Positions 1 to 7,008 of a stretch of DNA of 12,887 nt are shown one piece after another (positions within the stretch are counted from its first letter, which is position 1; each line of letters starts with the position of its first letter). Source of the stretch: Gammaproteobacteria bacterium (GTDB lineage Bacteria > Pseudomonadota > Gammaproteobacteria > Pseudomonadales > GM7GCV1); NCBI GenBank assembly GCA_030830945.1, contig JAURLY010000086.1, positions 1 to 12,887 on the forward strand, read 5' to 3'. Under the pieces are notes generated by a model. It saw nothing but the letters and a program-made list of their open reading frames with translations. It was not told the DNA's origin and ran no database searches. The translations under genes were made by a program, and so were the position numbers.

Positions 1-957
1 ATGAATGAATTCCTGGGGCTGGCTTATTTTGCCGAGGTTCCGGCTGTTCTGATTGATGTTCAGCGAGCTGGGCCGTCGACAGGTATGCCGACCAAAACGC
101 AACAGTCAGACGTATTGCTTGCCGCTTATGCCTCTCATGGCGATACCAAACATTTGCTGCTATTCCCTTCCAGTCCAAAAGAATGTTTCGATCAAACAGC
201 GCAGGCGTTGGATCTCGCCGAGCGTGTACAGACCCCCGTTATACTTCTGACGGACTTGGATCTAGGCATGAATGACTGGATGTCAGACCCCTTTGAATGG
301 GATGACGCCAGAACTTATGACCGTGGAAAGGTATTAACGGCGGAAGATCTGGACGCCATGACCGAAGCAGGAGAGCGATTTGGTCGTTACCTTGATAAAG
401 ATGGCGATGGAATTACTTACCGAACCTTGCCGGGAACGCATCCTGACAAAGGGGCTTACTTTACTCGTGGGACGTCACGCGATGAATATGCTGTTTATAC
501 AGAAGACGGCGATAAGTACGTGGAAAATATGGAGCGCCTGGAGCGCAAGTTCAAGACAGCCCTTAAGTACATGCCTGAGCCGGTCGTTAGTGAATGCGAC
601 GGTGGTAGTAAAGTAGGTGTAATTCACTACGGTACCACTGAGCCTTCCATGCGCGAAGCCATTGAGATGCTTGCGGAAGAAGATCGACATTTGGACGATT
701 TGCGTCTGCGCTGTTTCCCGTTTCATGACTCGGTGCTTGAGTTTATTGATTCACACGATCAGATTTTTGTGGTCGAGCAAAACCGGGATGCCCAAATGCG
801 AACCTTGCTGGTTAATGAGCTGGAAATTGATCCTGCTCGTTTAATTGCCATCACGCACTATGACGGTACTCCAATTAATGCAAACAAGATTGCTGAGGCG
901 ATTCGTGATCAGCTTGTCGATGCAGATATCACTCCGATCAGGAGCGCAAAAAAATGA
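1..957 (+). CDS. korA: 2-oxoacid:ferredoxin oxidoreductase alpha subunit, 5'-truncated
   Basis: This is the C-terminal part (318 residues visible) of the alpha subunit of a 2-oxoglutarate/2-oxoacid:ferredoxin (or flavodoxin) oxidoreductase. The enzyme interconverts 2-oxoglutarate plus CoA with succinyl-CoA and CO2 using a low-potential carrier. Family members with a fused gamma domain are about 600 residues, so roughly half is missing upstream. The ATG at position 1 is therefore probably an internal methionine. Visible family hallmarks are the RAGPSTGMPTKTQQSD segment (residues about 22-37), the YASHGD stretch, the DLDLGMNDWM segment near residue 85-95, and a C-terminal transketolase-like domain with GVIHYGTTEP and IFVVEQNRDAQM. 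The stop codon overlaps the korB start as ATGA, so the two are translationally coupled in one operon. The family is clear; the exact 2-oxoacid substrate is inferred. Confidence 0.93.
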   Translation: MNEFLGLAYFAEVPAVLIDVQRAGPSTGMPTKTQQSDVLLAAYASHGDTKHLLLFPSSPKECFDQTAQALDLAERVQTPVILLTDLDLGMNDWMSDPFEWDDARTYDRGKVLTAEDLDAMTEAGERFGRYLDKDGDGITYRTLPGTHPDKGAYFTRGTSRDEYAVYTEDGDKYVENMERLERKFKTALKYMPEPVVSECDGGSKVGVIHYGTTEPSMREAIEMLAEEDRHLDDLRLRCFPFHDSVLEFIDSHDQIFVVEQNRDAQMRTLLVNELEIDPARLIAITHYDGTPINANKIAEAIRDQLVDADITPIRSAKK

Positions 958-2006
958 GTTTTTACAAGCCCAGTTTTAGACACCCTAAAGCCCCAGAAAA
1001 CCGCATAGGGCTTACCGAATCAGCCTATGAAGGTGCAATTTCTACGCTCTGTGCAGGATGCGGGCATGACTCCATCAGTGCGGCAATTGTAAGAGCTTGC
1101 TGGGAAAGTGCTATTGCTCCTCACCGGGTTGCCAAACTTTCTGGCATTGGTTGTTCCTCAAAATCCCCTACCTATTTTTTAAACCAGGCACACGGGTTTA
1201 ATACAGTGCATGGTCGAATGCCTTCGGTTATGACCGGGGCGCATGCTGCAAACAGAAGCCTTTACTATATCGGTGTTTCTGGCGATGGCGATACAGCTTC
1301 TATTGGTATGGGGCAGTTCGCGCATATTATTCGTCGCAACCTAAATATGATGTATCTCGTTGAAAACAACGGTTGCTATGGCTTGACCAAAGGTCAGGAC
1401 TCGGCAACAACGGACGAGGGCGCGGTGAACAAGAAAGGCGTGGAAAACCACTTTGAATCAATCGATCTGGTTGGCCTGGGTCTGCAATTGGGCGCGACTT
1501 TTGTTGCGCGAAGCTTTTCTGGCGACAAGTCGCAACTGGTTCCCTTGATCAAAGCCGCTATGGCGCATAAGGGGTTCGCGTTGATTGATGTGATTTCCCC
1601 CTGTGTGACCTTTAATAACCACAAGGGTTCGACCAAATCCTATGATTATGTCCGGGAGCATCAGGCTTCTGGCGTTGTTATGGATTACGTTCCCATGGCT
1701 GACGAGATTACTATTGACTATGATCCGGGCTCAACAGAAGAAGTGACGCTCCATGATGGGTCAGTCATTCACTTGCACAAAGCTGAAAGCGAATATGACG
1801 CGCACGATCGTGAAGCGGCCATCAATACGTTGCAGCGATACAAAACTGAAGGCAAGATACTCACTGGTCTGATTTATCTGGATCCACAAGCTCCTGACTT
1901 TCATGAAATGATGGGCTCATCGGCAACTCCATTTAATCAGCTCAATGAAGATGCTCTTTGCCCCGGAAGCTCGGCTTTGGCGAGAATTAACGCTGCTCTG
2001 AGTTAA
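954..2006 (+). CDS. korB: 2-oxoacid:ferredoxin oxidoreductase beta subunit
   Basis: This is the thiamine-diphosphate and iron-sulfur subunit of the oxidoreductase, 350 residues and full length for the family. The motif LCAGCGHDS gives C33 and C36. C67 (GIGCSSKSP) and C217 (ISPCVTFN) complete a four-cysteine set with the spacing typical of the single [4Fe-4S] cluster in this family. The thiamine-diphosphate/Mg site is visible as GDGD (110-113) followed by SIGMGQF, and as VENNGCYGLTKGQ (136-148). It begins at the ATG inside the korA stop (ATGA), so it follows korA in one transcript. No rho-independent terminator follows; NtrC-like sites begin 3 bases after the stop codon. In aerobic marine gammaproteobacteria such enzymes can supplement or replace the 2-oxoglutarate dehydrogenase step; that role is inferred here. 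Confidence 0.95.
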   Translation: MSFYKPSFRHPKAPENRIGLTESAYEGAISTLCAGCGHDSISAAIVRACWESAIAPHRVAKLSGIGCSSKSPTYFLNQAHGFNTVHGRMPSVMTGAHAANRSLYYIGVSGDGDTASIGMGQFAHIIRRNLNMMYLVENNGCYGLTKGQDSATTDEGAVNKKGVENHFESIDLVGLGLQLGATFVARSFSGDKSQLVPLIKAAMAHKGFALIDVISPCVTFNNHKGSTKSYDYVREHQASGVVMDYVPMADEITIDYDPGSTEEVTLHDGSVIHLHKAESEYDAHDREAAINTLQRYKTEGKILTGLIYLDPQAPDFHEMMGSSATPFNQLNEDALCPGSSALARINAALS

Positions 2007-2008
2007 AA

Positions 2009-2025
2009 AGCACTTTTATGGTGCA
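2009..2025. promoter_or_regulatory. NtrC-type enhancer site, distal
   Basis: The bases AGCACTT-TTA-TGGTGCA match the 17-bp enterobacterial NtrC pattern (GCAC, five bases, TGGTGC). The right half is perfect. It starts 3 bases after the korB stop and is centred 39 bp before the second site and about 236 bp before the predicted glutamine synthetase start of transcription. Binding by NtrC is inferred. Confidence 0.6.
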
Positions 2026-2047
2026 ATAATGCCCAGGTCTGCTTTTG

Positions 2048-2064
2048 TGCACAAATGTTGTGCA
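2048..2064. promoter_or_regulatory. NtrC-type enhancer site, perfect inverted repeat
   Basis: TGCACAA-ATG-TTGTGCA is a perfect 7+7 inverted repeat with a 3-base centre, the architecture of NtrC binding sites. It is centred about 197 bp upstream of the predicted sigma-54 transcript start. A near-identical left half (TGCACAA) occurs in the site upstream of ntrB at 12441, supporting recognition by one protein. Confidence 0.68.
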
Positions 2065-2225
2065 AATTGGCTCGTGGGCATTTAGTTCCTGTGCATCCTC
2101 ATACATAAAATGCATTAGGTGCACGACTACTTGAAGGCACCAAACTGTCTAATTTCGGGGGAAATGCAGTCTTTTTGGCGCAGAAATTAGTGGAAGAGCT
2201 GTTTTTGTTCGACTATTTGCCAAAG

Positions 2226-2243
2226 TTGGAACAGTATTTGCAT
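2226..2243 (+). promoter_or_regulatory. Sigma-54 (-24/-12) promoter of glutamine synthetase gene
   Basis: TTGGAACAGTATTTGCAT carries the invariant GG (2228-2229) and GC (2240-2241) exactly ten bases apart. The -12 block TTGCA matches fully and the -24 block TGGAACA matches TGGCACG at five of seven positions. Transcription would begin near 2253, about 68 bases before the ATG at 2321. Together with the NtrC-type sites upstream, it predicts induction under nitrogen limitation. Confidence 0.68.
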
Positions 2244-2320
2244 TGATACAAATTCCACGGGAAAAGGCTGCGGCCTAAAAATATTTATACAAGAACCAAA
2301 TACTGGAGATTGATTAGATC

Positions 2321-3331
2321 ATGAAAAGCAAGTTGGAATATATCTGGCTCGACGGCTACAAGCCAACCCAGAGCCTGCGTAGTAAAACCATGGTTCGCAA
2401 GGACTTTGGCGGAACACTCGAAGAGTGCCCGAACTGGGTATTCGATGGCAGCTCAACCGAGCAAGCCGAAGGCAGCTCGTCTGATTGTATTTTGAAGCCT
2501 GTGGCTATTATCCCAGACCCGGATCGTAAAAATGGTTATCTGGTGATGACCGAAGTTATGAATCCAGATGGTACGCCTCACCCATCCAATGGTCGTGCCA
2601 CCATTGATGACGATGATGACGACTTTTGGTTTGGTTGGGAGCAAGAATACTTCCTGTGGGACCCTCAAACCAATCTGCCTCCCGGCTTTCCCCAAGGTGG
2701 TTACCCACCTCCGCAAGGCCCATACTACTGTTCAGTTGGCGCCAAGAACGCTTTCTGTCGTGACCTGGTTGAAGAGCATTTGGACCTATGTCTGGAAGCT
2801 GGCCTGAATGTTGAGGGTATCAATGCCGAAGTAGCTGCAGGGCAATGGGAATTCCAAGTTTTTGCCAAGAGCCCATATGGTGCCGGTGACCAAGTCTGGC
2901 TTGCACGTTATCTTCTGGAGCGCACAGCTGAGAAATACGGCTTGGCGATTGAGTATCATCCAAAACCACTGGGCGACACTGACTGGAATGGTTCTGGTAT
3001 GCACGCTAACTTCTCCAATAGCGCAATGCGTGACTTGGGCGATCAGGAAGTTTTCACCAAAATCTGTGAAGAATTTGGAAAGAACATTGAACGTCATATG
3101 AGTGTTTACGGTGCTTACAACGACCAGCGTCTTACCGGTAAGCATGAAACACAGTCTATTGATCAGTTCAGCTACGGTGTTTCTGACCGTGGTGCGTCTA
3201 TCCGTATTCCAGTTACTACTGTTGAAGATGGTTGGAAAGGACGACTGGAAGACCGTCGTACGGCTTCCAACGCTGATCCTTACAAGGTTGCTGCGGCAAT
3301 CATTAAAACTACCAAGGAAGCCCTGGCTTAA
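2321..3331 (+). CDS. glnII: Class II (eukaryotic-type) glutamine synthetase
   Basis: This enzyme makes glutamine from glutamate, ammonia and ATP in the cytoplasm. At 336 residues it has the short form of GSII (rhizobial and eukaryotic enzymes are about 330-370), not the roughly 470-residue bacterial GSI. Visible are the beta-grasp N-terminus with FDGSSTEQA (41-49), the metal ligands in WEQEY (E107, E109), GPYYCSVGA (133-141), GINAEVAAGQWEFQV (166-180, E170 and E177), NGSGMHANFS (223-232, H228), RLTGKHETQSIDQFSYGVSDR (from 270, E276) and EDRRTASNADPY (310-321). The usual RPASN reads RTASN here. A run of six aspartates (96-101) precedes the active-site glutamates. GSII lacks the GSI adenylylation loop, so control is probably transcriptional, fitting the sigma-54/NtrC elements upstream. 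The ATG is preceded by GGAG (2305-2308). The symbol reflects the enzyme class. Confidence 0.93.
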   Translation: MKSKLEYIWLDGYKPTQSLRSKTMVRKDFGGTLEECPNWVFDGSSTEQAEGSSSDCILKPVAIIPDPDRKNGYLVMTEVMNPDGTPHPSNGRATIDDDDDDFWFGWEQEYFLWDPQTNLPPGFPQGGYPPPQGPYYCSVGAKNAFCRDLVEEHLDLCLEAGLNVEGINAEVAAGQWEFQVFAKSPYGAGDQVWLARYLLERTAEKYGLAIEYHPKPLGDTDWNGSGMHANFSNSAMRDLGDQEVFTKICEEFGKNIERHMSVYGAYNDQRLTGKHETQSIDQFSYGVSDRGASIRIPVTTVEDGWKGRLEDRRTASNADPYKVAAAIIKTTKEALA

Positions 3332-3346
3332 TACGGTTGTTTTAAT

Positions 3347-3375
3347 AAAAAAGGGAGCTTCGGCTCCCTTTTTTT
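3347..3375. terminator. Bidirectional rho-independent terminator (UUCG loop)
   Basis: A stem GGGAGC (3353-3358) and GCTCCC (3363-3368) closes a TTCG tetraloop. It is flanked by six A upstream and seven T downstream. It terminates the glutamine synthetase transcript on the plus strand, and the A-tract gives a U-tract for the convergent kinase gene on the minus strand. C(UUCG)G is an exceptionally stable loop on the plus-strand RNA. Confidence 0.93.
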
Positions 3376-3385
3376 ATGACTGTGA

Positions 3386-4351
3386 TTACTTGAGTAGTTC
3401 GAGCGGCCAATCCGTGTCCTGAAGAACCCTGACGAAGTCCGTCATATTCCCGGGACGGTTTTCTGGTTTTTTTTGCAGGCCTTTCATACAAAGGTCTTCA
3501 AGTAGCGTGGGTACCTTGAACTTGGTAACAGAAGAGGGCTCAGGTGGCAGTTCATTTTTTACTGCATTGAGGATATCCTGGGCAGTATCCCCATCAAACG
3601 GTGTTTGTCCGCAAAGCACTTCATAGAGCACGGACGACAAGCTGTATGTATCCGTAGAAAAGCTGATATCGGGATCGCGATCAATTTGCTCGGGCGACAT
3701 GTAACATAAAGTACCTTGCAGTTTGCCTTGCCCGGTCATGGACTTGTTGCCCATAAGCACAGAATTTGGACTTTCGATGTCCTCGCTCGCAGTGCCGTCT
3801 TTCTTCCATACTTTTGCCAGCCCCCAATCGAGCAACAGCACTTCTCCAAATGGGCCGACCAAAATATTTTCGGGTTTAATATCTCGATGTGCCACGCCAT
3901 GGGCATGGGCATAGGCGAGTGCCTGGCCAATTTGGATAATGATGTCTACCAATTGGGTCAGATCGTAACGTTCACGATAATCGAGGATTTCACGCAATGT
4001 ATAACCGTGAACCAATTTCATGGTGAAATAATATTGGCCCCGATTATCACGGCCGATTTCATAGGTCGGAATGGTGTTTGGATGTTGAAGCATGGCCGAA
4101 ACGCGTGCTTCACGAAGCAGTCTTTTTTGCTCTATCTCGTCGTTTTCAAATTCTGAACGCAAGGTTTTGTAGCAAATAATGCGATTTAGGTGCAGATCCT
4201 TGCAGGATTTAATGAGTGATTTACCACCCTTGGCAATGGTGCTGAAAAAAGCATATCGAGTGCCGAAATCCAATTTTTTTGGCAGCAACGCATCTGTGTC
4301 TTCCAGGTACACATCGCTGTATTCCTTGGGCGGCTGCTGAAATTCAAGCAT
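3386..4351 (-). CDS. Soluble Hanks-type serine/threonine protein kinase
   Basis: This is a 321-residue protein that is almost entirely one eukaryotic-like kinase domain, with no transmembrane segment and no C-terminal sensor domain. Visible motifs are the ATP-anchoring lysine in CYKTL (K62), the helix-C glutamate in LLREARV (E81), HRDIKPEN (155-162, catalytic D157), DWG in place of DFG (175-177), GTLCYMSPEQ (213-222) and the D234 helix of subdomain IX (DTYSLSSVLYEVL). The glycine loop is degenerate: IAKGGKS (39-45) where active relatives read IGxGGxG, so A40 and S45 replace two glycines. The core catalytic residues are intact, so activity is likely but not certain. GGGAG lies upstream of the ATG. 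It is convergent with the glutamine synthetase gene and downstream of ctpA on the same strand with a 117-base gap. Its substrate is unknown. Confidence 0.9.
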   Translation of the reverse strand: MLEFQQPPKEYSDVYLEDTDALLPKKLDFGTRYAFFSTIAKGGKSLIKSCKDLHLNRIICYKTLRSEFENDEIEQKRLLREARVSAMLQHPNTIPTYEIGRDNRGQYYFTMKLVHGYTLREILDYRERYDLTQLVDIIIQIGQALAYAHAHGVAHRDIKPENILVGPFGEVLLLDWGLAKVWKKDGTASEDIESPNSVLMGNKSMTGQGKLQGTLCYMSPEQIDRDPDISFSTDTYSLSSVLYEVLCGQTPFDGDTAQDILNAVKNELPPEPSSVTKFKVPTLLEDLCMKGLQKKPENRPGNMTDFVRVLQDTDWPLELLK

Positions 4352-4393
4352 TTATTGCAACTCCCACATTTGTGTTTGCAAGCCAAAGTCTAG

Positions 4394-4417
4394 CACTTAT
4401 ATGTGTCTGTTTAAGTG
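4394..4417. repeat. Inverted repeat in front of the kinase gene
   Basis: CACTTA (4394-4399) and TAAGTG (4412-4417) form a 6-bp inverted repeat with a 12-base centre. It lies about 43 bases before the kinase ATG, in the only non-coding gap between ctpA and the kinase. It may be an operator or may be chance; no clear -35/-10 pair was found nearby. Confidence 0.3.
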
Positions 4418-4468
4418 GAAAAGCGGCTATTGATAGGAAACTTTAAGGTTAGAGAGCAAGCCAAATTT

Positions 4469-5767
4469 TTATTTTTGATAAATAGCCAGACCTTTAAGGA
4501 ATACTAATGCCTGGGCCAGTTGAAGATCTTCAATATCAGATAATGTTTCACGAAAGCCCAATAACTGCGGGGCGTCACCATCTTCGTTTTCCAAATGATG
4601 AAATAAATCGGCTTCGCTAATGCTCAAACCAGTATTTTGATAAGTAATTTCACCATCGAGAACGGAAATATCGGGGAATATTCCCTGGGCCTGAATAGAG
4701 CGCCCGGAAGGCGTGTAATAGCGGGCGGTAGTTAATTTAATGGCACGCAAGTCATCAATTGGCACAACATTCTGGACAGAGCCTTTGCCAAAGCTTATGT
4801 CGCCCATGATGATGGCGCGTTGATGGTCTTGTAGTGCGCCGGCCACAATTTCCGAGGCAGAAGCACTTCCCTGGTTAATGAGTACAACCAGAGGCAGGGC
4901 TGGGGCAACCGTATTTGGTGAAGCAAAAAATTCCAGGTTACTGTTGGCAGATCGACCTTTGGTCGAGACGATCAGCCCCTCAGAAATAAAGGCATCGCTT
5001 ATTTCAATTGCAGCCTGTAACACGCCACCTGGGTTATTGCGCAAATCCAGGATTAAGCCATTAATATAAGGGTGATCATCTATTAGTGACTGAAGTTTTT
5101 CCTTGAATTCAGCGCCGCTGTTACGTTGAAACTGGCGTACTCGAACATAGCCAATGTCTTCTGTAACTGTCCTGGCAACGACACTTTCCATAGTGATTTT
5201 TTCACGGGTAAGACTGACTTCAAATGGCTTGAGCTGGTCATCTCTTATCACAAGGATAGACATGGAAGACCCCGCTTCCCCGTCCATAATCTCCAAAGCC
5301 TCCGACAGGGATAAACCCCAGAGCGACTGTCCGTCAACTTCAAGAATGATATCGCCGGCTTGCATTCCCGCGCTTTTGGCTGGGCTGTCATCGATGGGTG
5401 TGACTACGATCAACTCACCCTCGCGCATTGTCAGTTCCAGTCCCACACCATAAAAAGTACCGTCACTGGATTCCTCCACCAGTTCCCGTTCTTCCTGATC
5501 CAGTAATTCAGAGTGTGGATCCAGACGTGACAACATGCCCTCAATTGCCATATCCAGAAGCTCCGCATCGCTGTACTCCTCAACGTAGTTCTGGCGGATT
5601 TGTTCAAAGATTCGAGCAAATTGCTGCAGCTCAGCCAGCGAGAAACGCTCAAAGGTTATCTGAGGCTCAGTGGCGATTTCTTCCGACGCGTCCGCGTCCT
5701 GAGCAACTGCGGGAAAAAACAGGCAATTGAGACAAAAAAACAGACTGGCAGAAAAAAGCTTGTTCAT
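4469..5767 (-). CDS. ctpA: Periplasmic C-terminal processing peptidase (S41 family)
   Basis: This is a 432-residue serine protease of the CtpA/Prc family, which trims or degrades periplasmic proteins, including cell-wall hydrolases in Pseudomonas. A signal peptide covers about residues 1-22 (hydrophobic LFSASLFFCLNCLFFPAVA, likely cut before Q23). The PDZ domain spans about 100-190 (GTFYGVGLEL, SPAKSAGMQAGDIILEVDG). The S41 catalytic domain follows, with LILDLRNNPGGVL (238-250), the serine motif GSASASEIVAGAL (300-312, nucleophile S303 by the 25-residue spacing to lysine) and FGKGSVQ (general base K328). The catalytic Ser/Lys pair is intact. GGAG sits 8 bases before the ATG. It lies 22 bases behind envC on the same strand, so the two are likely co-transcribed. 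This envC-ctpA pairing is also found in Pseudomonas and fits a joint role in septal peptidoglycan remodelling. Confidence 0.94.
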   Translation of the reverse strand: MNKLFSASLFFCLNCLFFPAVAQDADASEEIATEPQITFERFSLAELQQFARIFEQIRQNYVEEYSDAELLDMAIEGMLSRLDPHSELLDQEERELVEESSDGTFYGVGLELTMREGELIVVTPIDDSPAKSAGMQAGDIILEVDGQSLWGLSLSEALEIMDGEAGSSMSILVIRDDQLKPFEVSLTREKITMESVVARTVTEDIGYVRVRQFQRNSGAEFKEKLQSLIDDHPYINGLILDLRNNPGGVLQAAIEISDAFISEGLIVSTKGRSANSNLEFFASPNTVAPALPLVVLINQGSASASEIVAGALQDHQRAIIMGDISFGKGSVQNVVPIDDLRAIKLTTARYYTPSGRSIQAQGIFPDISVLDGEITYQNTGLSISEADLFHHLENEDGDAPQLLGFRETLSDIEDLQLAQALVFLKGLAIYQK

Positions 5768-5789
5768 AGATATATCTCCAGCATCAAGG

Positions 5790-6932
5790 CTAACTGTCCC
5801 TGGTGCACCAGTTGGCTGGGTTCACCGGTTTGCCATTCTGGCGAATTTCAAAGTAAAGGCCCGGGTCCGAGAGGCCGCCAGTATTACCTACCAATGCCAA
5901 CTGATCCCCGGGGGAAACCCAATCGCCGGGTTCAACAAAGAGGGACTGATTATGTCCATAGAGTGTCATGTATCCTTCTTCATGGTCAACGATTACCAAC
6001 AAACCGTAACCTCGCATATAGTCGGCAAAAACTACGCGTCCATGGTGAATGCTGTGAATCTCGGTTCCACTTTCCGCACGCAATACCACGCCTTGCCAGT
6101 GCAAATCCCCTGTTCGGAGGCTGCCAAATCGGTGACTGATTTGGCCATTCACTGGCCAGCTTAGCCGGCCACGCATATCGACAAAGGGTTGGTAGGATTC
6201 TGGTGGGGCGAGACGTGCAATGCGTTCGATGGCATTTTGTATGAGTTGTTCCAAACGCTGAGCATTTTCTTCACGCTCGGCAATTTGCTGTTCGGCAGTC
6301 AGGATACGACTTTCGAGTCTTTCCAATAATCGCGATCTTCGGGCCAGTGAGGCGTTTAGGCTGACTTCCTGTTGTCGTAAATTACTTCTAAGCTCATCCA
6401 GCTTGGCATTTTGGTTATTGATATCTTGCTGATTATTTTCCAATTGGCTAATGGTTGCAGTATAGGCATCAATACGTTCGGATCGGGCTTCCAGCAGGTA
6501 GCGATAGTAAATCAGCATGCGACTAAACAAGGCTGGGTCTTCCAGATTAAGCATGACCTTAACGGGTTCCTGTTGGCCGGTTTTATACATGGCAACCAAA
6601 TCCGAGCGGATCGCCTTTTCCTGTTGATCGCTGAGTGAGAGTAATTCACTTCGCTGCCTGTTCAATCGTGACAGTTGTGCAGCCCCAACCTCAATGGCCC
6701 GGTCTGTGTTATATATTTCCCTGTGCAGGCGTGACAGCTCAATCTCCTGATCGCGCATATCGCGCTCCAGGTCAGAATGTTCGCTTTGATATTGTTGCAA
6801 CTGTTCATTAAGAGCTTCCAGTTCTTTTTTTACAGCCGCCAGATTGGCTTCCTGATCTGTCTGGGACAAAACCGTAATAGGACAAAGCGCGAAGATCGCG
6901 AGTAGGAGCTTAAAGGAGATTAGTCTGTGCAT
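5790..6932 (-). CDS. envC: EnvC-type activator of septal murein amidases
   Basis: This is a 380-residue periplasmic protein with a signal peptide ([23 protein letters not shown]). Long coiled coils follow (about residues 25-115 and 155-240, rich in E, Q, L and R), then a C-terminal LytM/M23-like domain (about 255-370). In EnvC the coiled coil binds FtsEX and the LytM domain activates AmiA/AmiB during daughter-cell separation. The M23 metal site is degenerate: the usual HxGxD is LHWQGVV with no aspartate, while YGHNQ keeps one histidine. This argues for a non-enzymatic activator. The start is the ATG at 6932-6930, because it begins the signal peptide. A TTG seven codons upstream (6953) is possible but less natural. 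No Shine-Dalgarno sequence is visible, and the ATG lies inside a perfect palindrome. It is followed 22 bases later by ctpA. Confidence 0.92.
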   Translation of the reverse strand: MHRLISFKLLLAIFALCPITVLSQTDQEANLAAVKKELEALNEQLQQYQSEHSDLERDMRDQEIELSRLHREIYNTDRAIEVGAAQLSRLNRQRSELLSLSDQQEKAIRSDLVAMYKTGQQEPVKVMLNLEDPALFSRMLIYYRYLLEARSERIDAYTATISQLENNQQDINNQNAKLDELRSNLRQQEVSLNASLARRSRLLERLESRILTAEQQIAEREENAQRLEQLIQNAIERIARLAPPESYQPFVDMRGRLSWPVNGQISHRFGSLRTGDLHWQGVVLRAESGTEIHSIHHGRVVFADYMRGYGLLVIVDHEEGYMTLYGHNQSLFVEPGDWVSPGDQLALVGNTGGLSDPGLYFEIRQNGKPVNPANWCTRDS

Positions 6933-6959
6933 TGGCAAATTATAATTTGCCAATGCACA
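6926..6959. repeat. Perfect 34-bp palindrome covering the envC start codon
   Basis: The left half TGTGCATTGGCAAATTA is followed directly by its exact reverse complement, 17+17 bases with no spacer. It contains the envC ATG (6932-6930) and all 20 bases before it. In the envC mRNA it would fold into a long hairpin that hides the start codon. On DNA it could equally be a binding site for a dimeric regulator. No U-tract follows, so it is not an intrinsic terminator. Confidence 0.9.
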
Positions 6960-6978
6960 TGACAGAGCGATTTCTTAA

Positions 6979-7008
6979 AGAAAAAACTGAATTGGCCAGT
7001 TAGCCAAT
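6979..7008 (-). terminator. Probable terminator of gpmI
   Basis: On the minus strand ATTGGC (7008-7003) and GCCAAT (6996-6991) form a 6-bp stem with a 6-base loop that contains the gpmI stop codon. After a 4-base gap comes a run of six T (6986-6981). The stem is short and the gap before the T-run is unfavourable, so termination may be partial, allowing some transcription into envC. Confidence 0.5.

Larger units (their letters stand above)
2007..2320 (+). other. Long control region ahead of class II glutamine synthetase
   Basis: This 314-base stretch has no convincing gene on either strand. It holds two 17-bp NtrC-type inverted repeats (centres 2017 and 2056), several further TGCA half-site words (2091-2094, 2111-2114, 2120-2123), and a sigma-54 -24/-12 element at 2226-2243. 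Next comes a leader of about 68 bases and a GGAG ribosome-binding site at 2305-2308, 12 bases before the ATG. The layout of remote enhancer sites plus a -24/-12 promoter is typical of nitrogen-regulated genes. No terminator for korAB is visible, so some read-through from korB is possible. Confidence 0.7.

Noticed and set aside
2091..2124. Further TGCA half-sites (GTGCATCC, TGCATTAGGTGCAC) as a third NtrC site
   Set aside because: The half-site spacing does not fit the 17-bp pattern, so it was not called as a site.
2786..3145. 119-codon minus-strand open frame inside the glutamine synthetase gene
   Set aside because: It is antisense to conserved active-site segments of GSII and has no recognisable motif or ribosome-binding site.
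5600..6139. 179-codon plus-strand open frame opposite ctpA and envC
   Set aside because: It spans the envC-ctpA junction antisense, its translation resembles no family, and both minus-strand genes are certain.
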